From: Dermatemys mawii | Lineage: Eukaryota > Chordata > Testudines > Dermatemydidae | Assembly (NCBI GenBank): GCA_007922305.1 | Contig: ML677343.1 | Span: 31,427,987 to 31,491,986 of the forward strand | Direction of reading: 5' to 3' | Length of the DNA stretch: 64,000 nucleotides | In this document: piece by piece, positions 11,851-22,984 of the stretch | How the letters are laid out: the number at the start of each line of letters is the position of its first letter | Position numbering within the stretch: the stretch's first letter is position 1 | Notes under the pieces: generated by a model | What the model was told of the DNA's origin: nothing | What the model saw: only the letters and a program-made list of their open reading frames with translations | The model's database searches: none | Position numbers and translations under genes: made by a program

Positions 11851-12894
11851 TGGCTCTTTTGCCTTTAAATTTTATGCAATATTCTTTCTCCTCTTTTCCT
11901 TTATTGTTGTGATTGGCTTTAGCCCTAGTTTTCTTTTCTTTTTCAATCCAGTAATTTGTCAACATGTCAGTAAATGAGAATAAAACTTATTCAGGGCCAG
12001 GATAATACTGGGAGAAATGGCAGTGTCAGAAGTTGGGCATCTCTTTTGTTTTAGGAGAAAGCCAAGCACAGATCATGAAACTAATTGTCCTGAACTGGTA
12101 ATTAATGGGTTGTGATTTACAAAATGAGATACCAATTAGGAGGCTCCGAAATGCTTTATTCGGCAAATAATAGGCTGTCTGTCTGTTAGATTTCAGGTGT
12201 CCTGGGACAAAAGTTACATTGAAAATTTATTTTTAGTTCCTTTGTCTTGCTCTGAATTTCAACACTCTCATCTACTTTAAATTAGCGTTCAGGCATTTTA
12301 TGATTGGGTTTCTGGTTTCCTCCAAGGACCAGCATGTAAACCAAAGTTAGCTAAAGTTCAGTATCTGAATTAGGAACCAGAGCTAGGGTTTGGTTTGATG
12401 GCATGAAATCACACAAGATTTCTACCTGGAGAGTATCCAAGTCAGTTTTGGAAAACCAACCCTTCCTGGTTTGGGGCCTGATTTGGAACCAAAATTGACA
12501 GAGCAGATTTGGAGCTGGTAGTTAAATCCTTTCTCCCTTCCTCCTAAGATTTTTTGCCGTTAGGTACACTATGGAATTCCACCTCCCCTTTCGCCATCAT
12601 CCAGTGAAGACAAGCGGGAGCAGAGGAGGGGCTACATATTTTTGGGTCCCCAGATCTGCACTTGCCCATTCAATTTTTGTCCCAGACAGAAGGGGCATGT
12701 TTCCCAGGTCTGATTTTGGTGCAACGGAAGATGCAGGATATTGTGTATGATTTCAGAACCATTAAACCTGAACCCTAACCCTGGTTGAACGTCTAACCCC
12801 AGAACACTGAACCTTAGTTTGGGTCTGTCCCAGCTCTGAAGCCTGCCATCTTTGCTTGTCTCCACTATATACATTTGATACATGAAAGAAAGAG
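11851..12894. other. no gene recognised
   Basis: A repeat-like GAACCCTAACCCTGG block near 12.77 kb is not telomeric (no tandem array). Otherwise unremarkable. Confidence 0.45.
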
Positions 12895-12909
12895 ACTTTT
12901 CCAGGATAG

Positions 12910-13170
12910 AATCAGAGGGGTAGCCGTGTTAGTCTGGAATTGCAGAAGTGACAAAGAGTCCTGTGGCACCTTAAAGACTAACTAAAATTTTTTTAGAGCA
13001 TAAGCTTTCGTGGGCTAATACCCACTTCGTTGGATGCATGCAGTGGAAGTATCCAAGGATATCCAGGATACTTCCACTGCATGCATCCGACGAAGTGGGT
13101 ATTAGCCCACAAAAGCTTATGCTCTAAAAAAATTTTAGTTAGTCTTTAAGGTGCCACAGGACTCTTTGTC
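12910..13170. mobile_element. Penelope-like (PLE) fold-back element, copy 1
   Basis: Two inverted arms meet at an 11-nt loop. The left arm (12910-13052) begins AATCAGAGGGGTAGCCGTG and contains GTCCTGTGGCACCTTAAAG and CCCACTTCGTTGGATGCATG. The right arm (13064-13170) is its reverse complement but lacks the outer 38 nt or so. The whole is bracketed by a perfect 15-bp direct repeat ACTTTTCCAGGATAG at 12895-12909 and 13171-13185. A duplication that long is typical of target-primed reverse transcription rather than of cut-and-paste transposition. I recognise the arm as the terminal repeat of a reptile PLE. A hammerhead-like core lies in each arm but is mutated (CCAACGA and CCGACGA in place of CUGACGA). 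Confidence 0.8.
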
Positions 13171-13185
13171 ACTTTTCCAGGATAG

Positions 13186-13589
13186 AGACTATACTGAAGC
13201 GTACACAAGCTTTTACTCCCCTGGTGCTTGTTATGGGAAGAGGGAGGGAGGGTTCTTCAAATAATTCTTCTGATTTTTGCCAGAATTCCTGTTTGAAAAT
13301 GACTTTGTGGGACAGATTTTTAAGGACCTGATTGTGACCAGCCCTTGCACAAATGTTTGGGATGGTGGGAAGGACATGAGTAACCTCACCCCTCTAGAAT
13401 GCCCTGCATAAGTACCAGTCACAATTGCAGTCCCACACTGAAAGTGCAAGGACCCGTATAGTCCAATCTACACTGTGGCCTATGCACTGGGTGTCTTATG
13501 AAGCAGTGATGAAGAGGCACTGCACTGCCCCCTTGTGGGTCAGTGCCTAAATGGCAGCGTTTGGCCCGGATGTGAGTAGAGGGTATTTG
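13186..13589. other. no feature recognised
   Basis: Nothing that I can support as gene or repeat. Confidence 0.5.
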
Positions 13590-13690
13590 TGTTGTGTTGG
13601 CACCTAGGAGTCCCAGTCATGGATCAGGCCCCTGAAGTGCTAGGCACTGAACAAACACAGAACTCAAACTGTCCCTGCCTCCAAGAGCAG
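13590..13690 (-). mobile_element. CORE-SINE tail fragment, reversed
   Basis: Contains GGCACCTAGGAGTCCCAGTC, GTGCTAGGCACTGAACAAAC and CTGTCCCTGCCTCCAAGAGC, the reverse of the distal SINE part. The head half is missing. Confidence 0.7.
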
Positions 13691-14454
13691 CATGTGGACC
13701 TGCTGTGTGCATACTTTAGAGCACACAAGCTATGTGCATAAACAGATAGGTCTCAGGAGCCTATTCATTTGTTTGTGTACTTTCTCCATCTCCTCATGCA
13801 TATCCAGTAAGTGTCCATGCAAAAGTAGGCGTCAAGGTGTATGCATAGACTATGCTTCTGGTAGATATAAGCCAAAATTAGATGCCCATCCATCCATATT
13901 TTATTTAGTCCTGTGGTTTGGAGCACATAGGGAAAGTGCATAAGATTCTTTAACTGCTGCTTCAGTTTCCCCCCCCACACAATGGCTTTTGTGCTGGTAT
14001 GTGACTGGTGGTGAGGCAGCCTGTGAATAAATAACAAAAGCCGTGCGGCCAAATAGCTAGTCGCATGTCCATGTGGTTTAACTTTTAAAAAGCCATCCAT
14101 CTATTCTGGGCTTACCTCCAAGTAACATTGGCACTGTCACTTCCAGAACCCGGTGGCTTATTGCTTAAGCTTGTCTGAGAAGGAGCAAATAAGAGGATCT
14201 CATGCTTAAAGCAACTTCACTATGGCATAGCAATGCTGTTGTTTAACAGTATGAAAAATCTGTGGGTGTATAGCTGTCCTTGCTGGCTTTCCTTTTGGGT
14301 CTCTTGTATTTTGCAGGTCCATTATAGGTGGGTCAGAACTAAAACCAGCACATGGTGCTTCTCAGAGAGAGCTGATTGCTTTTATTTATAAAGTGGATTT
14401 CTGAAATGGGGAATCTGATTTAGCTGATTCCAGGTTTTGACTTTTAGTATTGTG
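13691..14454. other. no repeat; one candidate exon
   Basis: Apart from the splice-site-bounded segment at 14116-14174 (listed separately) this stretch holds no recognised element. A C run near 13.97 kb is low complexity. Confidence 0.45.
14116..14174 (-). other. candidate 59-nt coding exon (unproven)
   Basis: On the minus strand a pyrimidine-rich acceptor (CTTATTTGCTCCTTCTCAG) precedes 59 nt that end GGAG before a GTAAGCCC donor. Only one frame is open; it gives TSLSNKPPGSGSDSANVTW with two bases left over. The composition resembles a hydrophilic linker or extracellular segment, but I do not recognise the protein. With the 22-nt segment at 15751-15772 it totals 81 nt (27 codons), so the pair would preserve frame. 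Pseudo-exons with good sites are common in introns. Confidence 0.25.
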
Positions 14455-15145
14455 ACTTATTTGCGTTACAGCAGCACCTAGAGACTCAAACCAAAATCAC
14501 GGCTCTGATGTGCCAGGCAACAGATGTAAAACAAACAAAAGGAAGTACTTCTTCACACAATACACAGTCAACCTGTGGAACTCATTGCCAGGGGATGTTG
14601 TGATGATCAAAACTATAACCGGGTTCAAAAGGTGTTTTTTTGATAAGTTCATGATAAGTTTTTGATAAGATATATTAGATAAGTTCATGAAGGATAGGTC
14701 CATCAGTGGCTATTAACCAAGATGGTGAGGGATGCAAACCCATGCTCTGGATGTCCCTAGCCTCTGACTGCCAGAAGCTGGGAGTGGATGATGGGATGGA
14801 TCAGACAATAATTATCAGTTCTGTTTATTCCCTCTGTAGCACCTGGCATTGGCCAAAGTTAGAAGACCGCATACTGGCTAGATGGACAGTGGTCCAACCC
14901 AGTAAGGGTGGTCTTAGGTTCTTATATTCTTATGTTGAACATACCCAAAGTAAGACACAGGGTTTATAGTCTAAATAGACTAGTCAAACAATGGGTTGGG
15001 GAGAGAAAATATTATTATTCCCATTTTACAGATGAGGAATGAAGAGACAGAGAGATTAAATGACTGGCGCATGGTCACACAAGGAGTCTGTGGCAGAACC
15101 AGAAATTGAACCCAGATCTTCTGAGTCCCACGCTAGTGCCTGAAG
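14455..15145 (-). mobile_element. CORE-SINE split by a CR1 insertion
   Basis: The left part (14455-14534) carries the distal tail, TTACAGCAGCACCTAGAGAC and GATGTGCCAGGCAACAG. The right part (14939-15145) resumes with TTTATAGTCTAAATAGACTA, CCCATTTTACAGATGAGGAA, then GAACCCAGATCTTCTGAGTC (B box). The halves are in the same orientation and in the right order, with CR1 sequence between them. Confidence 0.7.
14535..14938 (+). mobile_element. CR1 LINE 3' end nested in a SINE
   Basis: Plus-strand copy: GGAAGTACTTCTTCACACAA, CAACCTGTGGAACTCATTGC, GATAGGTCCATCAGTGGC, CCTAGCCTCTGACTGCCAGA, and ends TTCTTATATTCTTATGTT, the tail of this CR1 subfamily. 5'-truncated. A local duplication of GATAAGTTCATGA near 14.64-14.69 kb is a private change. 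Confidence 0.85.
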
Positions 15146-15450
15146 TGGGTTCTGTTTCAGTTGGCCATGATGAGTCCGACTCTTAGAATTCAGGGTTGGC
15201 TCTGAATGCTCCTGAAGTCTGGAAGATGTTTCTTCCTAACTCTGTTTATTCTTCCAAGTGTTTTGGAGTGATCAAAGCCATTTGTTACCGAAAATGTAAC
15301 CAGGTTTCACCAAAGCAATGGCACACTTTGAGAAGGGTAGCTCCTAAAGGCTGACCTCATTCAGTCTCAGTGACATTCATCCTTTTGCTTCCCAATGCAG
15401 CCGAAGCATGTGGGTGTCCCGCTAACTTCACACCTTGCTTTCCTTTATAA
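15146..15450. other. no feature recognised
   Basis: Nothing supported. Confidence 0.5.
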
Positions 15451-15632
15451 TCCTAGACTCATGGACATGTGGGACTAGAAAGGACATTGAGAGGTCATCT
15501 AGCCCAGCCCCGTGCCCTGAGGCAGGACCAAGTAAACCTAGACCACCCTGACAGGTGTTTGTCCGATCTGTTCTTAGAAAACTCCAGTAATGGGGATTCC
15601 ACAACCTCCATTGGAAGCCTATTCCGTCATGG
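15451..15632 (-). mobile_element. CR1 LINE 3' terminus
   Basis: Begins TCCTAGACTCATGGACATG, continues AGAGGTCATCTAGCCCAGCC and GACAGGTGTTTGTCCGATCT, and stops in GGGGATTCCACAACCTCC. Minus-strand, 5'-truncated. Confidence 0.85.
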
Positions 15633-15750
15633 CCAGCCCTGTCTCTAGCATTGCTGATGGCTGTTCCATCTCACTATAGAACAGCCATTCACTGCTATTA
15701 TTGTTTTCCCCAGAAGTATAGAAACCACAGACAATTTCACGGTGACTTAC

Positions 15751-15772
15751 CTGGGCGACCACTATCAGAGAG
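15751..15772 (-). other. candidate 22-nt microexon (unproven)
   Basis: On the minus strand the acceptor is very strong (TATACCTCTCCTCTGCTTTACAG type) and the donor is CAG|GTAAGTCA, close to ideal. The 22 nt between them are open in two frames. In the frame that joins in phase to the 59-nt candidate downstream, it would give one completing base plus SLIVVAQ. Not recognised. Could equally be a decoy site pair. Confidence 0.22.
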
Positions 15773-16204
15773 CTGTAAAGCAGAGGAGAGGTATAAAGAA
15801 CATTTGAACCTTCCTTGGGGAAAATGTCAGGGATTTCGAAGTGATCCTGTACATTACATCCACTGGAGTTCTCTTCCTCATGCCTTGTTACAAAGGACAT
15901 TTTCATGAACAAAGTGTGTCTTGTTTTGCCTTGACTTCTGTACTGTAAAGTCCCACTAAAGGCAAAGAAGAATTATTAGATATAAATCAGGGATGAATTT
16001 CACTCAGGATCTTTGTTTCTTTGACGTTTCTGTTTATTCCCCACCTGAGGTCGTAATCCTCATCTATCAGGTTGTTTCCATTTCCTAAGTAACACAATAT
16101 TTTCATTGTTTTGTGTTGAAATGACTGTCTTGAAATGTTTTGACGTAGTATTCTAGCGTACATTATAATCCAATACAAAATAAAACTATGTAAATGGAAA
16201 CTAA
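15773..16204. other. no feature recognised
   Basis: AT-leaning; no repeat or gene that I can name. Confidence 0.5.
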
Positions 16205-16330
16205 ATGTTTTGGTTGACCCAGAACGTTTTTTCCCCAGAATTTTCCTTCACAGAGAATTTTGATTTTTTCCCCATTCTGATTCAGAACAAACCAGATTTT
16301 AAAATCTTGAAATCCCTTCTGAAACAGAAC
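16205..16330. repeat. TTTTCCCC/AGAATTTTG-type AT-rich repeat
   Basis: Contains GTTTTGGTTGACCCAGAACG, CACAGAGAATTTTGATTTTT and ATTCAGAACAAACCAG. Member of the unnamed AT-rich family also seen at 11.2, 31.1, 38.4, 41.0 and 60.9 kb. Confidence 0.4.
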
Positions 16331-16484
16331 ATCCGTCCTCAAGTCTTTAGTTCTGCATCTGCTTCAGTCTGCATCTTGCTCTGGCTGGTAAGGATAAGAA
16401 GCTGCAAGTGTTTGCAACGGCATCGGTTCAGGTGCCTGTCCTGTGTCCATTCCACAATCTTGGTATCAGTTCCAGTGCTGGATG

Positions 16485-16605
16485 CACATTATTATTAGAT
16501 TGTGCTTGTAACTAGGAACCCCAGTCATAGACCAGGTGCTGAATACACACATAACAAAATGATGCTTTCTTGCACCACGGAGTTTATAATCGAAGAATTA
16601 GGTGC
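16485..16605 (-). mobile_element. CORE-SINE tail fragment, reversed
   Basis: ATTATTATTAGATTGTGC, AGGAACCCCAGTCATAGACC and GGTGCTGAATACACACATAA, then GGAGTTTATAATCGAAGAAT. Distal half only. Confidence 0.6.
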
Positions 16606-17909
16606 TTCCAGAGTTCCAAAATGAACCGATACACCATAGTTGTAAGGTGCACCATGTGTGAATGCACCAAAATGGTTCTGTCTGCAACAGTCTTGTCGGA
16701 CAGATGTGCTAAGGACCTGACCCAAAGCCAAAGCGAGTCTTTCCATTGACTTCAGTCAGTTCTGGATCAGAGTCTAAACCACTGCAAGGACAAGAGATTT
16801 GCTTGCCCGCCGTGTGGAAATCACAGCTCTACTGTGGTTTCCTGGCTTAGTATCAACGCAGCATTTTTATTAGATTACAGCCCTTGGGAAGGGAAAATTT
16901 GAAAGGGTGGGGAAACCTTCGCTTTGGTTGCTCCAGCTCTACAAGCGCTTTTCATCTGGTCTGGTTATGATCATCATCCTGGGGAGTAACTGACCATGAT
17001 GATTACTCTGTAGCAGCTCCGTCTATGGCTCTTCAGTCATGCAGCTGTATCAGACTTACAACAAAAACAACCTCAGCTATCCTATTTGGATGTAAAAGTG
17101 GGAGCATGTTCCATGAGAAACAGTGATGCCAGAACATAGAGGTCAATGTTGCTCAGTGTTTCTTGGCAAGCGAACGCACTGTCATGTGGAAGCAGGTGCC
17201 TGGGGATCCACATGAGGGATGAGATGAGCTCCAAAACATGACTGGAAATAATGGCACGCGGGAAGGTGATTGAGCCAGAGAAATAGCGCAGAGCAGTGCT
17301 GGGAGGCAGCCAACTCACCAGCAGTCCCCCAAAACCCATCGGCCACCCTCATGCGCGATGAAGTCATTAGAAGCTACACAACTGTTTAATCTGAGGTGGG
17401 TTGCCAGGGAGATGACAGCGGCCTCTCAAATGTGTGAAGGCGCACCAGTGAGTCAGATATGTCAGTGGGGCACTTAAATGGGTGCTTTCACTACTGATAC
17501 CCCAAACACTCTCAGGTCAGCATGTAGAGCCGGTGTGTTTCCTTTGTTCAGGCAAAGGGTTTGATCCTGCTTTTCTTCCTTGAGTGGGGGAAAAAGTGCT
17601 GAGTGCCATCACCCCAGCACTCATGAGAGATCCTACAGTAACAAATCAGTCTGCACAGGGATGCAGGGAAACATCTCTGTAAAGGAACAGACTTTGGTTT
17701 CAGGTATCCACTGAGATTATTATAAATAATAAGTGGAGAAAGTTCTGTTCATAGAAGTATGGAACACGCCATTGGCTGTGTTCTTTCAGACTGATTTTCA
17801 ACCTTCTTTGATAGTATGATGAGGTCAGGGCACAAAGTTTTGCATCTGGATTTTCAGTATCCAAAGGTTAAGGGGTGTTTGGATCATAGATGGGCTTCTC
17901 TCTTAATCT
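16606..17909. other. no gene recognised
   Basis: Two overlapping minus-strand frames at 17082-17367 precede a CTG|GTGAGTT donor at about 17316, but no good acceptor lies upstream of it. Not called. Confidence 0.4.
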
Positions 17910-18450
17910 GCAGCAATGGAGGTTTAGGTTGGACATTAGAAAAAGCTTTCTAACTGTTGGGGTAGTTAGGCACTGAATAAGTTACTTCGGGAGGTTGTAG
18001 AGTGTCCTTCACTGTAGGTTTTTAAGAACAGGTTAGACAAACAACTGTCAAGGATGCTCTAGATAATACTTAGTCCTCCTTCAGTGCAGGGGACTGAGTT
18101 AGATGACCTACTTCAGGAAAGATGTGGACAAATTGGAGAACATCCAGAGAAGAGCAACAAAAATGACCAAAGAGCTAGAAAACATGACCTATGAGGGAAG
18201 ATTGAGAAAATGGGGTTTGTTTAGTCTGGAAAGAGAAAACTGAGGGAGGACATGATAAGTTTTCAAGTACATAAAAGGTTGTTACAAGGAGGAGGAAGAA
18301 AAATTTGTTCACCTTAACCTCTGAGGACACGGCAAGAAGCAATGGGTTTAAATTGCAATAAGAAAATACTTAGTCTTGCCTCAAGTGCAGAGGACTGATT
18401 AGAAAACTTCTTGAGGTCCCTTTCAGTCCTAGGATTCTACGATTCTATTA
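17910..18450 (+). mobile_element. two CR1 LINE fragments in tandem
   Basis: Fragment A (17910-18117) carries GAGGTTTAGGTTGGACATTA through CAGGGGACTGAGTTAGATGA. Fragment B (18118-18450) starts GATGTGGACAAATTGGAGAA, runs to AATTGCAATAAGAAAATACT, and ends TCCTAGGATTCTACGATTC. B lacks exactly the central block that A contains. Both are plus-strand. Whether this is one rearranged insertion or two independent ones cannot be told from sequence alone. Confidence 0.85.
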
Positions 18451-19639
18451 AAGTATCATCTAGTCTCCAAGGGGTAGGACTGGAATGGGGGTGAGGATGA
18501 GAGTGTTGCAAACCTGGACAATAAGTGGAGCTATTTCTACTCTCCTGGAGCAATCCAGACAGGCTTGCTCTGTTGCCCAAATTGCTGTGGCCCCATGTAA
18601 TGGCCTATAATGCAGTTTTGATAAATTTCACATTTTGCTCTGAGAAATCTGCAGCTTTTCATTGTCACTCTCAAGAACTGGATCCACTCTGAAGTGCAAC
18701 AATACATGGAAAATGGAATATTTTGCTTATTAAAGTAAGTTGGAGTCCCATTTTAGGGGCTGGCAACCAAAACTCTGAGAGCTGAAGGAGCTGGAGAGCA
18801 TAATGCCGCCCCTTCCAAAAGAAACCTCGGTGCGTGCCAGTTCTTTTATTGATATTGTTAAAATAAGTTGAGTACATTAGAAGGTATTATTAAGAGCGCA
18901 AAACTTAAAATATATCATTTTTATGTTGTTAGGCCTTTCTAAGTGAGGTGTCCTACTGCAACCAGATAAGCCGTCTCATTGCCGGGATTACATGCTGGAA
19001 CTTACTGGAAGTTTTTCGCCACAAGAATTTGAGGGAACAGATTATTTTCAAGAAAATAAATGAGAGAAAGAAGAAAATAATATCAAAATACATAACCTCA
19101 AACCACACTGGAGAAATTTCCTGACAGAAATTCTGTATCTCATGACCACCTGATTATTTCTGCTTCTATTAGGGGTTTTTGCTGATGCCCTGGGGGAATC
19201 TCAACTAGCTGGGAAGGGCTTGGAAGTGGGGGGAGGTCAGTTGCACCTGGAAGCTTGGAATCTAGACTCAGTCTCCCCCCCCCCCTTGCATTCCACTCTT
19301 TTTTATTTTGCAGGAACGAAAGCAAGGGAAATCCTGAAGGAGTCCAGACATTTTGAAGTGTAAAGTAATTAACCTTACTGACCGGTCCATACTGTTTAAT
19401 GTTTCATGATGTGAACCATGACGTGAACAAACACTTACACCTGGGAAAAGTACTCTGGTGTACTAGAGGGATTTGCTAAATGCAGAAGCAATTAAAATGA
19501 GACTAGCCAGCTAACTACTGAGACAAGGAGAAGAGAAAGAAGTCATAGTTAATACAGCTGCCCACAGGATGACTGAATGTAAACATCATAGAATACATTG
19601 CAGAGGGTAAAGTCTCTCTGCCCAATTGGATCCCTGCAG
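18451..19639. other. no gene recognised
   Basis: A C run at about 19.28 kb and A-rich patches around 19.05 kb are low complexity. Frames here are short. Confidence 0.45.
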
Positions 19640-20815
19640 TAAGGAAAATACAAGGGTGACACTGATGCAAAGAATCCATTTAGTTTCTCCGCAATGGCCT
19701 TATCGTCCTTGAGTGCTCCTTTAGCGTCTTGATCATCCAGTGCCCCACTGATTGTTTAGCAGTCTTCCTGCTTCTGATGGCCTTAAAGGTTGTTTTTTGG
19801 GGCGGGGAAGAGGGGGGGCTGTTTCTTTTGAATCTTTGGCCAGCTGTACTTTAATTTTTTTTGGCCTTCCTGATTATATTTTTATACTTCATTTGCCAGA
19901 GTTTATGGCTCCTTTCTATTTTCCTCACTGGGATTTAACTTCCACTTTTTAAAGGATGTCTGTTTGCCTCACTGCTTCTTTTACTTTGTTGTTTAGCCAT
20001 GGTGGCTCGTTTTTGGTTCTCTTATTATGTTTCTTAATTTGGGGTATTCATTTAAGTTGAGCTTCTATTATGGTGTCTTTAAAAAGTTTCCATTCAGCTT
20101 GCAAGGATATTAATTTTGGTGCTGTGCCTTTTAATTTCTGTTTAACTAACCACTTCATTTTTGTGTAGTTCCCCTTTCTGAAATTAAAAGCTACAGTGTT
20201 TGGCCGCTATGGTGTTTTCCCCACCACAGGGATGTTAAATTCAATTATATTATGATCACTATTACCAATTACCAGCTATATTCACCTCTTGGACCTGATC
20301 CTGTGCTCCACTTAGGACTAAATCAAGAATTGCCTCTCCTCTTGTGGGTTCCAGGACTAGCTGCTCCAAGAAGCAGTTATTTAAGGTGTCATGAAACTTT
20401 ATCTCTGCATCCCGTCCTGATGTGATATGTACTCAGTCAATACGGGGATAGTTAAAATCCCCCATTATTATTGAGTTTTTTGTTTTAATAGCCTCTCTAA
20501 TCTCCTTAAGCATTTCACAGTCACTATCACCATCCTGGTCAGGTGGTCTGTAATATCGTCCTACTGATATATTCTTATTATTCAAGTATGGAATTACTCT
20601 CTCTAGATATTCTATGGCACAGTTTGGTTCATTTAAGATTTTTACTTCATTTCATTCTATGTTTTTTTTCACATAGGCCACTCTCCTACCAGCACAACCT
20701 GTTCTATCTTTCCGATATATTTTGTACCATGGTACTGCTGTGTCCCATGGCACTCATGGCAGGAGTAAGTATTATCTGGACCATCCCTGACCTTGCCTAT
20801 TTTGTACAAAGGTGA
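19640..20815 (-). mobile_element. CR1-type LINE, decayed endonuclease and start of RT
   Basis: Read on the minus strand, from 20815 leftward, this is the middle of a CR1/L2-like ORF2. At about 20460 it encodes a remnant of the GDFNYP endonuclease motif. About 20330 gives an LDLVLS-like block, and about 20235 the SDHNxIEF-type histidine motif. Near 19690 the frame gives a KAIAEKLNGFFASVS-like block, the usual lead-in to reverse transcriptase. Frames are broken by stops and indels, so there is no functional product. Neither a 5' end nor the 3' tail is present. Confidence 0.75.
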
Positions 20816-21304
20816 TTACAACGGTGGGTAGGGTGCGAATACAGGGATGCATTGGGTTATAATGGTATTTAATATAAATCTTGTACAATATGGATATGGG
20901 CAAAATGGGACGTAAGTTTGGATAAACCAGGAATGCCTAGCTCTGAGTTTCATTTGATTCAAAGCCTATAAGTTTTGCACAGGGTGTGGGAACAGGGGAG
21001 GAAGTTGCGAGCAAGCAATTGATAAAAGGTTCTGCTCTTGCCCTACTTCTCTTAGAGGCTTTCTTCAGACTTTCTATGTATGTGAGTCCCCTTGGCCTGA
21101 GACGAAGCATGAGATATTTCAGACAAAAAGGACGTTGTGTTTAAATGTTAGAGACTTAGAATGGGGCGTCTTTCATCCTTACCAACTCAATGACAGCAAA
21201 CCACTCTGTGATGTAAGGGAAACATTTCAGTAACATACAGGTTAGATGCCAGAGCGGAGAGTGAGTTCCCTGAGAGTAACAATGCTAAAACTTGGTATGA
21301 AGGC
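20816..21304. other. no feature recognised
   Basis: Nothing supported. Confidence 0.5.
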
Positions 21305-21445
21305 TTTTTTATTGTCTATTATTATTTGTATTATAATTGTGCCTACAGAGCTCAAGTGAGTCTATGGACCCATTGTGCTAGGTGCTATCCACACATAGTG
21401 AAAGAGAGTCCCTGCCCCAAAGAGCTTCTAGTCCCATGACTGATG
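21305..21445 (-). mobile_element. CORE-SINE tail fragment, reversed
   Basis: TTATTATTTGTATTATAATT, CCCATTGTGCTAGGTGCTAT and GAGTCCCTGCCCCAAAGAGC. Best preserved tail copy in the window. Confidence 0.78.
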
Positions 21446-22432
21446 CCACCACGGAAAAGGATTTGTCTTTCTCCCCTTAGAGCTGGTCTCAAATCATGCC
21501 CGTTTAAGTATCTGTAATTTCTAGTCTCAGATATTCCCGACACCAGACAGAGGGGTCTCAGTCTTGAGAAGTATCCAAATAAATATCGTAGCAGTGCCCA
21601 GCTGTTTTAAGTGAAATAGAAAGTGGTAGTTTGTAACTGTAAATAAATGAGTTGAGGAAATTTTCAGACCACTTATGTATGCAAAGGTCCAGGACGCTGT
21701 GAATGTAAATTGAAAGCAATGGGCACGTATCCTTTAAATTCCTGCTTGTCTACAGAGGTCTGTATTTCCACAGAAAGGTTTCAGTGACTTTCAGCATTTT
21801 TCTGTCAGACCACATCAGACCTGCCTTTGATACTTTCAGTCCCTGCAGCTCACCTACAGCACCAAACTACTATGAAAAGGATGCTCAGAGCATGGGCAAA
21901 GCCACCAGCTGCCAGTGTCTTGCTGGGTCTGCCAAAGGGCAATCAGGTCCTAGAGACAGTTTGCATTGTGTCAGTATTTTTTAAAAACATTTTTATAATT
22001 CTAAAATGATTAGGCTAATTTTTGAGGGTAGGGAAATAAATTGCCCCTGGCTTTGAGGTGAGGATTTGAGCCGGTTCAGAAAGGCACTTTGCCACCAGTG
22101 TGAGGTAGAATGGCACACGCAGGGTTAAATTCTCCTGGGATAAGCTGGTGTGGCTCCATGGACTTCAGCAGAGCTGGAGTTGCTGATGTGGTGATCATTC
22201 CCCGAAACGTGAGCCAGTGATCACCTGTGTGCATTCACGGCAGCTGCTTAGTTGTTAGCGGAGTTAAAGATCCTGAAAAAGGGGCTTAGTGTGGCCAAGC
22301 TGGGAGGAAGAGAGAAAGGAAAAGTAGATAAGAAGCTGAATTATGTTCTCAATGCCCAAGGTAATACTGAGAGGTGTCATAAGCAGCCCAGAGACAGGGC
22401 ACCTGCAACACGTCTCTTGCAATTACCATGTT
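21446..22432. other. no gene; one small repeat
   Basis: Around 22120-22190 lies TTAAATTCTCCTGGGATAAG followed by GGACTTCAGCAGAGCTGGAG, a worn copy of the ACTCCACTGAAGTCAATGGAG-type palindromic repeat. Otherwise unassigned. Confidence 0.4.
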
Positions 22433-22725
22433 TAAGGACTTGTCTACACAGGGACTCTCAGGAAGATGAACCGGAATTCACTTTTAATGTGGATTGTTAA
22501 ACTGCATTAAATGACTTTGCGGATAGTCTTATTCAGAATTAAAGGGGCCTTAATGTTATTTTGCTTAATTTAATTTGGAAGTGAATTAAACTAAATCAAA
22601 TGAAAGCTGCTTCTGTTCTGAATAAGAGCATCCAGTCAGGAGTTTAATGCAGTTTAATTAGTCAGTTTTAAATTCTCCCTTTTAGTTAATTTGGATTTAT
22701 TTTCTTCAATGTCCCATGCTCTTAG
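22433..22725. mobile_element. hAT-type MITE
   Basis: Left end TAAGGACTTGTCTACACAGG, followed by GACTCTCAGGAAGATGAACC; right end TTAGTTAATTTGGATTTATT then a worn TTCAATGTCCCATGCTCTTA, matching the inverse of the left end (GTGTCCCTGTGTAGACAAG type). AT-rich interior with ATTAAACTGCATTAAA-like arms. Same family as the 39.03-39.26 kb copy. Confidence 0.65.
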
Positions 22726-22984
22726 TGTAGGACATTGCCAGGCAAGTAAGCCATCAGCTGTGATGTCACCTTGTGTAAACTACATAGGAATTGCCTTAGG
22801 GGATCAGATCAGTAGTACATGTAGTCCTGTATCAGATACTTCAGAGGAAGAGGCAATACCCTTTCACTGCAGGCAATTTTAGCCTAATCTGCATCCTCCC
22901 CACTCCACCCCCTGGGAAAGTTTGTTTGATTTTTGTCCTGACCTCTGTTAGGCAGTTATCTCTCTAAGGTACTTATACAACCCC

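Noticed and set aside
12760..12800. CCCTAACCCTGG, telomere-like
   Set aside because: A single diverged occurrence without tandem array.
12910..13170. Calling the fold-backs MITEs
   Set aside because: Flanking duplications of 12-15 bp and sequence identity to PLE terminal repeats with a hammerhead-like core argue for retrotransposition.
17082..17367. Minus-strand exon before CTG|GTGAGTT
   Set aside because: No convincing acceptor or start context upstream.
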